Position numbers and translations under genes: made by a program. The notes beneath the pieces are model-generated. The model did no database searches. It was given only the letters and a program-made list of their open reading frames with translations, and had not been told where the DNA came from. Positions 17,601-27,129 of a stretch of 63,035 nt of DNA are shown here, in pieces. Position 1 is the first letter of the stretch, and every line of letters starts with the position of its first letter. Source of the stretch: Mesorhizobium ventifaucium (GTDB lineage Bacteria > Pseudomonadota > Alphaproteobacteria > Rhizobiales > Rhizobiaceae); contig NZ_CAKXZS010000011.1 in the NCBI RefSeq assembly GCF_935822925.1, forward strand, positions 528,539 to 591,573, given 5' to 3'.

Positions 17601-17825
17601 GACGTACCCTCTCTCAATTGCCTTGGCCGGCCTGCCGGTCTGGCAAGCTTTCCTGGCGCAGCTCTGACGGTGTCCGCGCCACGGGTGAAATTCTTCGTCC
17701 GGATTGCGCTCGCGGGCCCGGCCCCCGGGGGACTTCCTTGCGGCGCCCGGCAGCGCCGCGATGTGACCCGTGCCTCCTAAAAGCGCGCCGCGTTTGAAAA
17801 GGGGCCCGCTTTAATCCTTGCTTTT

Positions 17826-17872
17826 ATGCATGCCGTTGTCCCAATACTCTGCACATTTTTGGCGACATGCAT
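17826..17872. repeat. dispersed 47-bp palindromic repeat, copy 1
   Basis: The segment has ATGCATG arms, contains TGCACATTTTTGGCGACATGC and lies in the gguB-gguC gap. A recognisable second copy in the other orientation lies at 61668-61715. The rest of that 286-bp gap contains no gene that I can support. Confidence 0.7.
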
Positions 17873-17886
17873 GAGTTGCCTCGCCC

Positions 17887-19179
17887 TCAAGCCTTGTTCT
17901 TGTTGTAGACGTCGAAGACCACGGCGCCGAGCAGCACCAGGCCTTTGACCACCTGTTGCCAATCGACATTGACACCCATGATCGACATGCCGTTGTTCAT
18001 GACGCCCATGATGAAACCGCCGACCACCGCGCCAACAACCTGACCGACGCCGCCCATCGCCGAAGCGCCGCCGATGAACACAGCGGCGATGACGTCGAGC
18101 TCGCTGCCGAGGCCGGCCGCCGGCACCGCCTGACCAAGGCGCGCCGCAATAATCAGCCCGCCGAGCGCCGAGAGCACGCCCATATTGATGAACACCATCA
18201 GGGTCAGCCGCTCCGTCTTGATACCGGAAAGCTGCGCCGCCTTGGCATTGCCGCCCATTGCGTAGATGCGGCGGCCGACCGTCATGCGTTTGGTGACGAA
18301 GACGAACAGCGCGATCAGCACGCCCATCACCACGAGAACGATTGGCAGACCCCTGTAGGTGGCGAATTGGTAGACCAGAAACAGCGCCAGGGCGCTGGTC
18401 ACCAGGGTCTTGACGACGAACAGCGAGAACGGCTCGGCTTCGTAGCCATGCCGCTCGCGGCTGCGCCGTGCCCTGAGTCCGAAATAAGCATAGGCGACCA
18501 CGGCGACGATGCCGAGCATGATCGTCGTCATGTGCAGCGTCAGGCCGCTACCGACGATTGTCTTGCCGGCGGCGTTGACGACCGGCGGTATGAGCGTCAA
18601 TGAGCCGATCACGTCGGGAATGAAGCCGGAACTGAGCGCCTTGAAGCCGACCGGAAGCGGCCCCACGGAAGACCCCCCACCCAGCAGCGCCTGGCAGATA
18701 CCGCGGAAGATCAGCATCCCCGCCAGCGTGACGATGAAGCTCGGTATTCGGTGATAGGCAATCCAGTAGCCTTGTGCCGCGCCGATTGCACCACCGACGA
18801 TCAGGCAGATGATCGATACCACCAGCGGATTGCTGAAAGGGCCGAGCGGCCAGATGACCATCATCATCGCCGCCAGCGCGCCGATGAAACCGGCGACGGA
18901 GCCGACGCTGAGATCGATATGGCCGGAGACGATCACCAGCAGCATGCCCAGCGCCATCACGATGATGAAGCTGTTCTGCTGCACCAGGTTGCTCAAGTTC
19001 ACCGGCTTGAACAGCGTTCCGGACGTCGTGTACTGGAAGAACACCATGATGGCGATAAGCGCCAGGATCAGACCGTATTCGCGCAAATTGGTGACCAGCG
19101 CCGAGACAGCAACGCGCGGCCCTTGCTGCACATCTTCGGCGACGCCGCTTTTCGGGACGGGACCGCTTTCGGTGCTCAT
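17887..19179 (-). CDS. gguB: multiple-monosaccharide ABC transporter permease GguB
   Basis: Inner-membrane permease of the CUT2 sugar family, 430 residues with about ten hydrophobic segments. Family signatures include [27 protein letters not shown] and the C-terminal [20 protein letters not shown] and [24 protein letters not shown]. It overlaps gguA by four bases (ATGA), so translation is coupled. With GguA and ChvE it imports several monosaccharides such as galactose, arabinose, xylose and glucose. Confidence 0.94.
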   Translation of the reverse strand: MSTESGPVPKSGVAEDVQQGPRVAVSALVTNLREYGLILALIAIMVFFQYTTSGTLFKPVNLSNLVQQNSFIIVMALGMLLVIVSGHIDLSVGSVAGFIGALAAMMMVIWPLGPFSNPLVVSIICLIVGGAIGAAQGYWIAYHRIPSFIVTLAGMLIFRGICQALLGGGSSVGPLPVGFKALSSGFIPDVIGSLTLIPPVVNAAGKTIVGSGLTLHMTTIMLGIVAVVAYAYFGLRARRSRERHGYEAEPFSLFVVKTLVTSALALFLVYQFATYRGLPIVLVVMGVLIALFVFVTKRMTVGRRIYAMGGNAKAAQLSGIKTERLTLMVFINMGVLSALGGLIIAARLGQAVPAAGLGSELDVIAAVFIGGASAMGGVGQVVGAVVGGFIMGVMNNGMSIMGVNVDWQQVVKGLVLLGAVVFDVYNKNKA

Positions 19180-20708
19180 GATGCTTTTCCTTCTCCGCGA
19201 ACGATGGCGCGCATGATCTTTTCCTGGCTGGCATCGCTCGCCGCCATTTCGCCGACGATGCGTCCTTCGTTCATGACATAGATACGGTCGGTGATGCCGA
19301 GCAGTTCGGGCATTTCAGACGAGATGACGATGATCGCCTTACCCTCCGATGCGAGACGCGCGATGATCGTGTAGATTTCATACTTGGCGCCAACGTCGAT
19401 GCCGCGCGTCGGCTCGTCGAGGATCAGCACCTCCGGATTGGCGAACAGCCACTTCGACAGCACCACCTTCTGTTGATTGCCGCCCGATAGATTGCCGGTC
19501 ATCTGATAAACGCTGGACGAGCGGATGTTGGTCTTGGCCTTGTAGTCGTTGGCGACGGCGAGCTCGCGCATGTCGTCGATCACGCTATGGCGCGACACGC
19601 CGGGAAGATTGGCCAGCGTGATGTTGTGCTTGATATGATCGATCAGGTTGAGACCGTAGGTCTTGCGGTCTTCGGTGACGTAAGCAATGCCGTGTTCCAC
19701 TGCCTTGCTGACAGAGGAGACATCGATGGGCTTGCCGTTGAGCAGCACCTCGCCGGTGATGCGGCGGCCATAGGAGCGGCCGAACAGGCTCATCGCGAAT
19801 TCGGTGCGTCCGGCGCCCATCAGCCCGGCGATACCCACCACCTCGCCCTTGCGGACGTCGATATCGATGCCCTTGATCACTTGCCGCTCGGCATGGATCG
19901 GGTGATAGACCGACCAGTTCTTCACCTGGAGCACGATCTCACCGATGTTAGGCTCGCGCGACGGATATCGGTCGTCCAGCGAGCGGCCGACCATCGAGGT
20001 GATGATGCGGTCTTCCGAGATGTCCTTCTTCGCCAGCGTCTCGATCGTCCGCCCGTCGCGGATGATCGTGACCTTGTCGGCGACCCGGTTGATTTCGTTG
20101 AGCTTGTGCGAGATCAGGATCGAGGTGATGCCCTGCCGCTTGAATTCGAGCAGCAGGTCGAGCAGCGCCTGGCTGTCCTTTTCGGACAGGCTCGCCGTCG
20201 GCTCGTCGAGGATCAGCAACTGCACTTCCTTGCTGAGCGCCTTGGCGATCTCGACCAGTTGCTGCTTGCCGACGCCGATATTGGTAATCAGTGTCTTGGG
20301 GTCTTCCCTAAGGCCCACCTTCTTGAGCAGAGCGCTGGTGCGGGTCTCGTTGGCGTTCCAGTCGATGATGCCGTAGCTGGCGTGTTCGTTGCCGAGGAAG
20401 ATGTTTTCGGCGATCGACAGCATCGGAACCAGCGCGAGTTCCTGGTGGATGATGACGATGCCGCGGCGCTCGCTGTCGTGGATGCCTTTGAAATGGCACT
20501 CATCGCCGCGATAGACGATTTCGCCATCATAGGTGCCGGCTGGATATACGCCCGACAGCACCTTCATCAGTGTCGACTTGCCGGCGCCGTTCTCGCCGAC
20601 CACGGCGTGGATCTCGCCTTCCTCGACGCTTAGGTTGACATTCGAAAGCGCCTTGACGCCGGGAAACGTCTTGGTGATGTCACGCATCTCCAAAATCGTC
20701 GAGGCCAT
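19176..20708 (-). CDS. gguA: multiple-monosaccharide ABC transporter ATP-binding protein GguA
   Basis: Tandem-domain sugar ATPase of 510 residues. The first domain has Walker [17 protein letters not shown], a signature [14 protein letters not shown] and Walker [12 protein letters not shown]. The second has a degenerate Walker [27 protein letters not shown] and [14 protein letters not shown]. The ATG at 20708 (GGAGTGG upstream) starts [15 protein letters not shown]. It sits between chvE and gguB in the standard order. Confidence 0.94.
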   Translation of the reverse strand: MASTILEMRDITKTFPGVKALSNVNLSVEEGEIHAVVGENGAGKSTLMKVLSGVYPAGTYDGEIVYRGDECHFKGIHDSERRGIVIIHQELALVPMLSIAENIFLGNEHASYGIIDWNANETRTSALLKKVGLREDPKTLITNIGVGKQQLVEIAKALSKEVQLLILDEPTASLSEKDSQALLDLLLEFKRQGITSILISHKLNEINRVADKVTIIRDGRTIETLAKKDISEDRIITSMVGRSLDDRYPSREPNIGEIVLQVKNWSVYHPIHAERQVIKGIDIDVRKGEVVGIAGLMGAGRTEFAMSLFGRSYGRRITGEVLLNGKPIDVSSVSKAVEHGIAYVTEDRKTYGLNLIDHIKHNITLANLPGVSRHSVIDDMRELAVANDYKAKTNIRSSSVYQMTGNLSGGNQQKVVLSKWLFANPEVLILDEPTRGIDVGAKYEIYTIIARLASEGKAIIVISSEMPELLGITDRIYVMNEGRIVGEMAASDASQEKIMRAIVRGEGKAS

Positions 20709-20807
20709 CGGCAATACCACTCCTGCGAGGTCCGGAAACATACCGGGGTCGTTCACTGACGAAGCGGGGCCCTGCGCTGCGCAGGACCCCGGGTTTTACG
20801 TCTGCGG

Positions 20808-21872
20808 TTACTTCAGCTCTTCGGCCTTGATGTAGCCGGAATCGACCACCAGGGCCTGGTAGTTCGACTTGTCGACATCATGCGGCGTCAGCAGGATCGA
20901 GGGGACGACCTTGACGTCGTTGTTGTAGGTCTTGGTGTCGAGGCCTTCCGGCTTGCCGCCCGAGAGCACCTTGTCGACGAGCTCGACCGTCGCCTTGGCG
21001 AGTTCGCGGGTGTCCTTGAACACGGTCGAATACTGCTCGCCGGCGATGATCGCCTTGACCGAAGCGGTTTCGGCATCCTGGCCGGTAACAATTGGCCATG
21101 GCTGATCGGCCGTGCCGTAACCAACGGCGCGCAGCGAGGCGATGATGCCGCGCGACAGGCCGTCATACGGCGAGAGCACGCCATCGACGCGGCTGCCATC
21201 CGAGTAGTTGGCGGAGAGCAGATTGTCCATGCGGGCTTGGGCGGTGGCTGCCAGCCAGCGGAGCGTGCCGACCTTGTCCATGCCCATCTGGCCGGACTTC
21301 ACGACCAGGGTCTTGTCGTCGATCAGCGGCTGTAGAACGGACATGGCGCCGTCGTAGAAGAAGAAGGCATTGTTGTCGTCGGGCGAGCCGCCGAACAGTT
21401 CGACGTTGAACGGACCCTTGTTCTCAGGATAGCCGAGGCCCTTGAGCAGCGATTTCGCCTGGATGACGCCGACGCCGAAATTGTCGAACGTTGTGTAGTA
21501 GTCGACATTCGGAGTCTTCTTGATCAGTCGGTCATAGGCGACGACCACGACGCCGGCGTCAGCCGCCTTCTGCAGCGCGTCCGACAAGGTGGTGCCGTCG
21601 ATCGAGGCGATGATCAGCGCCTTTGGACCCTTGGTGATTTCGTTTTCCAGCTGGCTGAGCTGGTTGGGGATGTCGTCCTGCGCATATTGCAGGTCGACAG
21701 TGTAGCCCAGAGCCTCGAGCTGGGACTTGACGGCGTCGCCGTCGTTGATCCAGCGCTGCGAGGTCTTGGTCGGCATCAGCACGCCGATGAGGCCTTCGCC
21801 TGCCTGCGCCGGGACCGTCATGGCCGCGATGCTAAGGGCCGCGACGGCGGCCAGTGTCTTGATGATCTTCAC
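20808..21872 (-). CDS. chvE: multiple monosaccharide-binding protein ChvE
   Basis: Periplasmic sugar-binding protein, 354 residues, first gene of the ggu operon. A signal peptide ends at [12 protein letters not shown], followed by [18 protein letters not shown] and the sugar-binding elements [33 protein letters not shown]. The GTG at 21872 has GGGAGAG 5 nt upstream and produces a clean signal peptide. In Agrobacterium the same protein also signals to the VirA kinase; here its transport role is what the context supports. Confidence 0.94.
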   Translation of the reverse strand: MKIIKTLAAVAALSIAAMTVPAQAGEGLIGVLMPTKTSQRWINDGDAVKSQLEALGYTVDLQYAQDDIPNQLSQLENEITKGPKALIIASIDGTTLSDALQKAADAGVVVVAYDRLIKKTPNVDYYTTFDNFGVGVIQAKSLLKGLGYPENKGPFNVELFGGSPDDNNAFFFYDGAMSVLQPLIDDKTLVVKSGQMGMDKVGTLRWLAATAQARMDNLLSANYSDGSRVDGVLSPYDGLSRGIIASLRAVGYGTADQPWPIVTGQDAETASVKAIIAGEQYSTVFKDTRELAKATVELVDKVLSGGKPEGLDTKTYNNDVKVVPSILLTPHDVDKSNYQALVVDSGYIKAEELK

Positions 21873-22209
21873 ATTAACTCTCCCTGGTTGATGGACGCGC
21901 ACCCTGGGTTTCGTGGGCCGCGCGATCGTGCAGGAGCGAGCCAAAACGCGCCGCTGCCGCTATATCGATCTCCGGTATCCTCCCAATCGGCCCTGAGACT
22001 CTGGTTCCGGTCGATGCGATTTTTCTCGCTGGCGACGGTCAGGCTTCAGGACGCGCAAAGGGTGTGGCGCTTTGCCATAACTGTCAAATGCGATCTTTGG
22101 TAGTTGCTATACCCAAACTGATATACTGAAAGTGGCCAAAAGAATTCAAAGTGGCCAAAAGATCGGCCGGGATTGCCGGCCGGCGACGAGCGAGGAGCAA
22201 ACCGATACC
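21873..22209. other. chvE-gbpR divergent intergenic region
   Basis: A 337-bp gap holding the promoters of the divergent chvE and gbpR genes. The only structure that stands out is a 15-bp direct repeat near gbpR. No extra gene is supported. Confidence 0.6.
22129..22162. promoter_or_regulatory. 15-bp direct repeat (candidate operator)
   Basis: AAAGTGGCCAAAAGA occurs twice with a 19-bp period (22129-22143 and 22148-22162), about 50-80 bp before the gbpR start. It could be a binding site for the LysR regulator or mark a recent duplication. Confidence 0.4.
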
Positions 22210-23199
22210 ATGGCGGCGCTAAGGGATCCTGGCGGACTTTCAGATGGTTATGGGGAAAGTCCCGGCAGGAGTGAGACCTTGCTGCGCAGCGGCCTTAGCC
22301 TGCGCCACATGCGAATGATCGCAGCCCTCGATGACCATGGCCGGGTCAGCGCGGCAGCCCAGGTCATGAACATCTCCCAGCCCGCCGCCTCGCGCATGAT
22401 CGCCGAGATGGAGGCGGTGCTCGACGTCAAGCTGTGCGAGAGGCTGCCGCGCGGCATCACGCTGACGCCCTATGGCAAGGCGTTGGCGAGGCGCGCGCGT
22501 TCGATCCTGCTCGAGATGCGTGAAGTCGACCGCGAGATATCCGAGCTCAAGGCGGGCAAGGGCGGCTCGGTGTTCCTGGGCGCGGTGACGGCCCCTGCAA
22601 TCGAGCTCGCCGTGCCGGCGATCCGCGAGATCCGGCGCATCTATCCGCGTATCGAGATCACCATGCAGGTCGAGACCTCCAATGTGCTGGCGCGCGAACT
22701 GATCGCCACACGTCACGATTTCATCATCGCGCGCATCCCCGAGGACCTCAATCCACGGCTGTTCGAGGCCCGCGTCATCGGCGTCGAAAAAGCCTGCCTC
22801 ATTGTGCGGCGCGGCCACGCGCTGGCTAAGGGCAAGGCGGTGCGGCTGGAGGAGACCGCCGCCTATGACTGGGTTTTCCAGTCGGGCGGCTCGCCGCTGC
22901 GCCAGGCGATGGAGAGCAATTTCCTGAACCGCAACATCGCGCTGCCGGACCGCATCCTCAACACCAGCTCGCTGCTGCTCACCCTGGTCATGGTCGCACA
23001 GTCGGACGCCATCGCGCCGGTGTCGATCCAGGTGGCGAAATTCATCCAGAACCCAGAGGGGCTGGCCGGCGCCATCGACGTCGTCCAGACCGAATTCGAC
23101 ATCGAGGTCAGGCCTTACAGTCTGATCACCGTAAAAAATCGCGTGCTGTCGCCGGCAGCCAAGATGCTGCACGACTTCATTTTGAGAGAGGTGGGCTGA
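22210..23199 (+). CDS. gbpR: LysR-family regulator GbpR
   Basis: Transcription factor of 329 residues. An N-terminal helix-turn-helix is formed by LRHMRMIAALDDHGRVSAAAQVMNISQPAASRMIAEME, with the LysR signature ERLPRGITLTPYG. The effector domain begins with GSVFLGAVTAPA. It is divergent from chvE, exactly where the galactose-binding-protein regulator gbpR sits in Agrobacterium. It probably activates chvE-gguAB in response to sugar. The ATG at 22210 is chosen; the frame is open from 22132 through the direct repeat. Confidence 0.88.
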   Translation: MAALRDPGGLSDGYGESPGRSETLLRSGLSLRHMRMIAALDDHGRVSAAAQVMNISQPAASRMIAEMEAVLDVKLCERLPRGITLTPYGKALARRARSILLEMREVDREISELKAGKGGSVFLGAVTAPAIELAVPAIREIRRIYPRIEITMQVETSNVLARELIATRHDFIIARIPEDLNPRLFEARVIGVEKACLIVRRGHALAKGKAVRLEETAAYDWVFQSGGSPLRQAMESNFLNRNIALPDRILNTSSLLLTLVMVAQSDAIAPVSIQVAKFIQNPEGLAGAIDVVQTEFDIEVRPYSLITVKNRVLSPAAKMLHDFILREVG

Positions 23200-23366
23200 C
23201 GGCGTTAAATCAAGCAATCCATTGCCAATCCGTTGGACAGCTATCCAGCTACACGGCTCTTCGGTCATGTCGCTTCAATTCGGAATATCGCTCGAGCGAA
23301 GGAACCACACGGGGCCGTGCCGCGTCATAGAGGCGGGCTCTTGTTGCAGTCCCAGCGAGGCTATCG

Positions 23367-24371
23367 ATGATAAGATTTCTCCTCGTCTTCGCCGCGACGC
23401 TTGCCTTCGCATGCGGCGAGACGGGGGCGGCCAAGCTGGACCTAACCACCGTCAATCAGGCCCAGTTCGCCGCCCGCGAACCGAAGGGTGTCGACCCGAC
23501 CGTGCTGAAGGCACAGATTCTCTTGGATCGCGCCCGCTTCTCGCCTGGGCTGATTGACGGTCGCCTTTCAGCGAACTTCGCCAAGGCAGTCGGCGCCTTT
23601 CAGGCGGCGAACGGACTCCCACCCGATGGCAAGCTCACTCCGCAGACCTGGAGCAAGCTCACGGCAACCTCCACCGACCCGGTGCTGGTCACCTATGAGG
23701 TAACGCGCAAGGATGTGCGCGGACCCTTCACCAGGCGTATTCCGGCTCGCATGGAGAGGATGGCCCGTCTGCGGCGGCTCGCCTATCGCAACGCGGTGGA
23801 GAAGCTGGCCGAGCGCTTCCATGTCAGCGAGCAGTTGCTCAGGATGCTCAATCCGGACGGCGGCTTCAGGAAGCCCGGCAAGACTTTAACCGTGCCTGAT
23901 GTTGGCCGGGGCGATCCTCCCGCGGCCGTTGCCGGCATTGAGGTCGACAAGGGCGCTCGCCTGGTGCGCGTGCTCGACCCTTCCGGCAAATGGCTCGCAG
24001 TCTACCCCGCCTCGATCGGCAGCGACGAAAACCCGGCGCCAAGCGGCATGGCGGAGGTCAAGCGCGTGGTGCGCAACCCGACCTATCACTACGATCCGGA
24101 CTTCGCCTTCAAGGGAGTCAAGAGCAAGCGTCCCTTCACCATCGCTGCCGGGCCGAACAATCCCGTGGGATCGGTCTGGATCGATCTCTCCATCGAAAGC
24201 TACGGCATCCACGGCACGCCCGAACCTGGCAAGATCGGCACGACCTTCTCGCATGGTTGCATCCGACTGACCAATTGGGATGTCGAAGATCTCGGCTCCA
24301 TGGTGCAGCCGGGCACGAAAGTCGAGTTCAAGGACGAGATCGCCCGCGCCGTCGACGAGCTTGCTCCGTAG
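23367..24371 (+). CDS. L,D-transpeptidase with peptidoglycan-binding domain
   Basis: Periplasmic peptidoglycan cross-linking enzyme of 334 residues. A signal peptide ends near GETGAAKL. A PG_binding_1-type domain spans about residues 50-100 (LIDGRLSANFAKAVGAFQAANGLPPDG). The YkuD catalytic domain spans about residues 190-330, with the conserved GIHGTPEPGKIGTTFSHGCI segment ending in the catalytic HGC and RLTNWDVEDL. It follows gbpR after 167 bp and is convergent with the DUF3618 operon. Confidence 0.93.
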   Translation: MIRFLLVFAATLAFACGETGAAKLDLTTVNQAQFAAREPKGVDPTVLKAQILLDRARFSPGLIDGRLSANFAKAVGAFQAANGLPPDGKLTPQTWSKLTATSTDPVLVTYEVTRKDVRGPFTRRIPARMERMARLRRLAYRNAVEKLAERFHVSEQLLRMLNPDGGFRKPGKTLTVPDVGRGDPPAAVAGIEVDKGARLVRVLDPSGKWLAVYPASIGSDENPAPSGMAEVKRVVRNPTYHYDPDFAFKGVKSKRPFTIAAGPNNPVGSVWIDLSIESYGIHGTPEPGKIGTTFSHGCIRLTNWDVEDLGSMVQPGTKVEFKDEIARAVDELAP

Positions 24372-24540
24372 CAAAGCGGACCGGCCAGCACCTGCTCGCA
24401 AGCACGGCGTGCGCCGAGACCTTCGCCGCGTTCCGAAAATGCCCTTCGCCAGAGGCCCGCTACTTCAACAAAACCACATCCGCAATCACTTCCGATACGA
24501 CCGGCGACGTCCTATGGACAGGCCCAGGGCGGTGGCGATG

Positions 24541-25422
24541 CTATGAGGTGGTGGAAGACCCGTCCGACGACCCCGGCAAACGCTCGCGAATGGCTTCTTC
24601 GGTTCGCTTTGCGGTCGATTCGACAACTTTGCCGACCTTGCCTGCCAGCGTGTCGGCATCTCCACCCGAGCCTTGCCGGTCGGCCTCTTCCTTGACCGCT
24701 TCATAGGCTTCGGCGGCAACTTGCTTTGCTTGCTCCAGGCCCGTTTCGACAACCTCCTCCGCAGTGTCGCGAATTTTGTCGCGGTAGGGGCCAAGTTGCT
24801 CATCCTCTGTGGCTGTGTGGGGCAGCATCACCCCGATGGCAGTGCCCAGCGCGAGGCCGAATGCCGCGATAGCCAGCGGTTCGCGCTCGAACAGGTCCTG
24901 TGCCGATTGGCGCGTTCGAGCCGCTATTTCGCTGGCGCTTGAGCCGAACTGGCCGGCGGTGTTTGTCATCCTCTCCTTGGCGCCCGTTGCGGCGTTTGCC
25001 GCAGCTTCGGCCGCGCCGCTTGCTGCTGATGTAACTGAACCGGCGGCATCGGAGAGCATCGCCCCGATTCCGGACCCTTCGTTGCCCTGGCTGAAATCAT
25101 CGCTGCGCAGGTCGGAGAAAGCGTCGGGAGCCGTGCCTGTCCGATATGTGGCAGCAGCTGAACTGGTTCCTGACGTGCCGTTGCCAAGCATAAGCCACGC
25201 CAGCCCGGCTCCAATCAACGTTAGCGGTAACGGGTTGTCCCTGACTTGCGACTTGAGTTTGCCAAGCATGGCTGATCCCTCGCCGCCGGCGAACATTCCG
25301 GTAAATTCGTCGATCAATTGACCCGGAGTCATCTTGCTGCGGATCGAATCGGCGGTGTCTGCTATCTTGGCTCGGGCGATGTCGGCATCGCGTTCGAGCT
25401 CGGCTGCGGATTTGTCGCTCAT
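24541..25422 (-). CDS. DUF3618 domain-containing protein
   Basis: A 293-residue protein whose N-terminal helix ELERDADIARAKIADTADSIRSKM matches the DUF3618 region. A membrane segment LPLTLIGAGLAWLML follows. An alanine-rich helical middle and a second hydrophobic segment EPLAIAAFGLALGTAIGVMLP lead to a charged C-terminus. It is the last gene of a four-gene operon and overlaps the previous gene by four bases. Function unknown; likely envelope stress-related, judging from its neighbours. Confidence 0.8.
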   Translation of the reverse strand: MSDKSAAELERDADIARAKIADTADSIRSKMTPGQLIDEFTGMFAGGEGSAMLGKLKSQVRDNPLPLTLIGAGLAWLMLGNGTSGTSSAAATYRTGTAPDAFSDLRSDDFSQGNEGSGIGAMLSDAAGSVTSAASGAAEAAANAATGAKERMTNTAGQFGSSASEIAARTRQSAQDLFEREPLAIAAFGLALGTAIGVMLPHTATEDEQLGPYRDKIRDTAEEVVETGLEQAKQVAAEAYEAVKEEADRQGSGGDADTLAGKVGKVVESTAKRTEEAIRERLPGSSDGSSTTS

Positions 25423-25814
25423 CTTATTTGATCCTTAATCACGCGCGCGTCGCGCTTGAGTTGGTCTTGTGTGCGATCGGGCGTCAGCTCGGAAGGAGCC
25501 ATGCTTTTCGTGCCAGAGCGCAAGAGAATGATTCCCAGTATCGCGACGACGATGCCGACCAGCAGCGAGGACCACCCCGCTCCCAGGCCGGCACTCGCCA
25601 GGGCGATTACGAGTGCTTGCAAAAGCACCATCAAGGCCGCGAGAAGGCATATGGCGCCGGCCAGAACCTCGGCGGCGCCTGTGCCGGCCTTACTGATTTT
25701 TTCCGACATTTCGGCCCGCAGCAGCCTGCTTTCGGTTTGAAGCAGGGTTGTGACCTGCTGTGCCAGATCGCTGACGAGGGTTGCGAGGCCGCGACTTTCC
25801 TGATTGTTGGTCAT
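25419..25814 (-). CDS. YqjE/phage-holin-like membrane protein (DUF1469)
   Basis: A 131-residue protein with two hydrophobic segments, AGAICLLAALMVLLQALVIAL and SLLVGIVVAILGIILL, behind an amphipathic N-terminus with LLRAEMSEKISKAG. This fits the putative actinobacterial-holin-X/YqjE family, a small inner-membrane protein of unknown role. It overlaps the genes on both sides by ATGA, indicating translational coupling. Confidence 0.78.
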   Translation of the reverse strand: MTNNQESRGLATLVSDLAQQVTTLLQTESRLLRAEMSEKISKAGTGAAEVLAGAICLLAALMVLLQALVIALASAGLGAGWSSLLVGIVVAILGIILLRSGTKSMAPSELTPDRTQDQLKRDARVIKDQIR

Positions 25815-26512
25815 GGGTTCTGCTCCAGGCCTGCGCCGGCCCAGTCGTCGCCAGCCACGGCCCTGTCGTCTCTGGGCTGGTTGAGGCGGGGCGGCGTAGT
25901 GTTAGGTGCCCCTGCCGATCGCGTAGCGGGCTTATCCGAGTTCGAAACCGTTTCTGAACCCCCGTCTGTTTGCGATCGACCCCCGTCTGTTTGCGATCGA
26001 CCCCCGTCTGTTTGCGATCGACTCTGTGTCTCGGCCCGGGCAGATGATGGCGAGCTCTTGATAAACCGCCCTAGCGCCAAGCCTGCCAACACTGAACCGG
26101 CGATCAGCGCCCCTGAATTTTCGCGGCCGAACGACCGCATCTCGCCAAGAACGTCTTCGAATGGTTTGTCCTTCAACGAAGATGAAAGGCGTTCAAGCGA
26201 GCCGGCAGCATCGAGGGCGAACTTCGAAGCGGTCCGTTGATCATTATTGGCCAGATGCTCGCTTGCTGCCCGCAACGCTCCGCTAAAGGCCTTTAGGTTG
26301 GAGCTGATATCGCGCTGTGTTCCCTCGGCCTTGTCAAATAACGCCTGCTTCGCTTCAGCAGCGTAGTCGCCCGCCTTCCTGGCGAGTTCGTCGCGCGCAT
26401 CGTGTAGCGCCTCTGTCGCGGTCTGCGTTTCCTGCTGGAACCGTTCGGACAGTTCGCTTTTGGCTGTTTCGAAATCGGCCGGCTTACGGCCCTGATCGTC
26501 TTCGCGCTGCAT
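25811..26512 (-). CDS. helical stress-type membrane protein, unknown function
   Basis: A 233-residue protein I do not recognise in detail. It has a long charged helical N-terminal half (SERFQQETQTATEALHDARD), a hydrophobic segment SGALIAGSVLAGLALGRF near residue 160, and a disordered C-terminus. The tail holds three copies of SQTDGGR, encoded by a perfect 21-bp tandem repeat. Proteins of this build are sometimes labelled nutrient deprivation-induced. It follows the 24-codon gene by 9 bp and is coupled to the next gene by a 4-bp overlap. Confidence 0.72.
   Translation of the reverse strand: MQREDDQGRKPADFETAKSELSERFQQETQTATEALHDARDELARKAGDYAAEAKQALFDKAEGTQRDISSNLKAFSGALRAASEHLANNDQRTASKFALDAAGSLERLSSSLKDKPFEDVLGEMRSFGRENSGALIAGSVLAGLALGRFIKSSPSSARAETQSRSQTDGGRSQTDGGRSQTDGGSETVSNSDKPATRSAGAPNTTPPRLNQPRDDRAVAGDDWAGAGLEQNP
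25959..26021. repeat. 3 x 21-bp perfect tandem repeat inside a gene
   Basis: Three identical 21-bp units, each beginning CCCCCGTCTG on the plus strand. They encode three SQTDGGR heptads on the minus strand. The period is a multiple of three, so copy changes keep the frame. Confidence 0.95.
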
Positions 26513-26521
26513 GGCATTCTC

Positions 26522-26596
26522 CTAATGGAATCCGAGGAAGGAGAGGATCGCAAGCACGACGACGACAAGGCCGATGAGATAAATGACACTGTTCAT
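26522..26596 (-). CDS. 24-residue single-pass membrane peptide
   Basis: A very short gene: MNSVIYLIGLVVVVLAILSF followed by LGFH and a stop. Almost the whole chain is one transmembrane helix. GGAGGAG lies 9 nt before the ATG, and a plausible EcfG-type promoter begins 28 bp upstream. The next gene follows after 9 bp, so this peptide heads the DUF3618 operon. I recall similar tiny peptides in other rhizobia; their role is unknown. Confidence 0.8.
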   Translation of the reverse strand: MNSVIYLIGLVVVVLAILSFLGFH

Positions 26597-26623
26597 GGTG
26601 GCAATCTCCTCCATTGCCTACCG

Positions 26624-26648
26624 AACTTGCCGGGGGCAAACAGGTTCC
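26624..26648 (-). promoter_or_regulatory. EcfG (general stress sigma)-like promoter
   Basis: Read on the minus strand: GGAAC, a 16-bp spacer and AGTT. This matches the alphaproteobacterial EcfG/RpoE2 consensus (GGAAC and CGTT) with one mismatch in the -10 element. The predicted start lies about 20 nt before the 24-codon gene, leaving just room for the ribosome site. Confidence 0.5.
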
Positions 26649-26787
26649 ATCACTTCCAGCTAAATTAGCGGTAGCGGAGCAACCGGCGAGCCCGTCGAGG
26701 TCTCTTGGAAGTTCTCACGCGCCGTGTGCCGAGACGCGGACCTAGCCGGGCCGTGCGAGGTTAATCTAGTATAATAAAGCACGACGC

Positions 26788-26991
26788 CTAGCTCTCTTTA
26801 AGGTCAAAGCTCACAGGAAGGTTGTAGTCTATTGCACGATTGGCAATCATGTTCGCTAGGTCGGAATCAGAGACCGAACATGCCGGTACGATTTGTTTGA
26901 GCGCCTTAACGGCGAGCCTCGTCGATATGAAACTATGGCGCCGCCTCCGAATATTTACATAATGTTCGATGAGATTTTCGAGTTCACGCAT
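26788..26991 (-). CDS. small hypothetical protein, 67 residues
   Basis: A small soluble protein starting MRELENLIEHYVNIRRRRHSF and ending PVSFDLKES. AAGGA lies 7 nt before the ATG at 26991; a TTG two codons earlier is also open. Its coding region is less GC-rich than the neighbours. I do not recognise the family. It stands alone on the minus strand between the DUF3618 operon and the Crp/Fnr operon. Confidence 0.55.
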   Translation of the reverse strand: MRELENLIEHYVNIRRRRHSFISTRLAVKALKQIVPACSVSDSDLANMIANRAIDYNLPVSFDLKES

Positions 26992-27129
26992 ATGCAATCC
27001 TTCTTTGACGTCAACTGTGCCAATTGAACCCAGCTGTAATCGATCCGGAGCGAGGGCTCATTCACATTGTTTAGCTGACGAGAAATCTTGATCCCGCATC
27101 AGCGCGCTGGCGCATCCTGGCCGAGGCGG

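Noticed and set aside
23222..23366. Small gene between gbpR and the L,D-transpeptidase
   Set aside because: Short frames there overlap the start of the transpeptidase gene in other frames, lack ribosome sites and show no protein features.
25959..26021. Possible CRISPR or regulatory iterons
   Set aside because: The 21-bp units are contiguous and in frame with the surrounding gene, encoding SQTDGGR three times. They are coding repeats.
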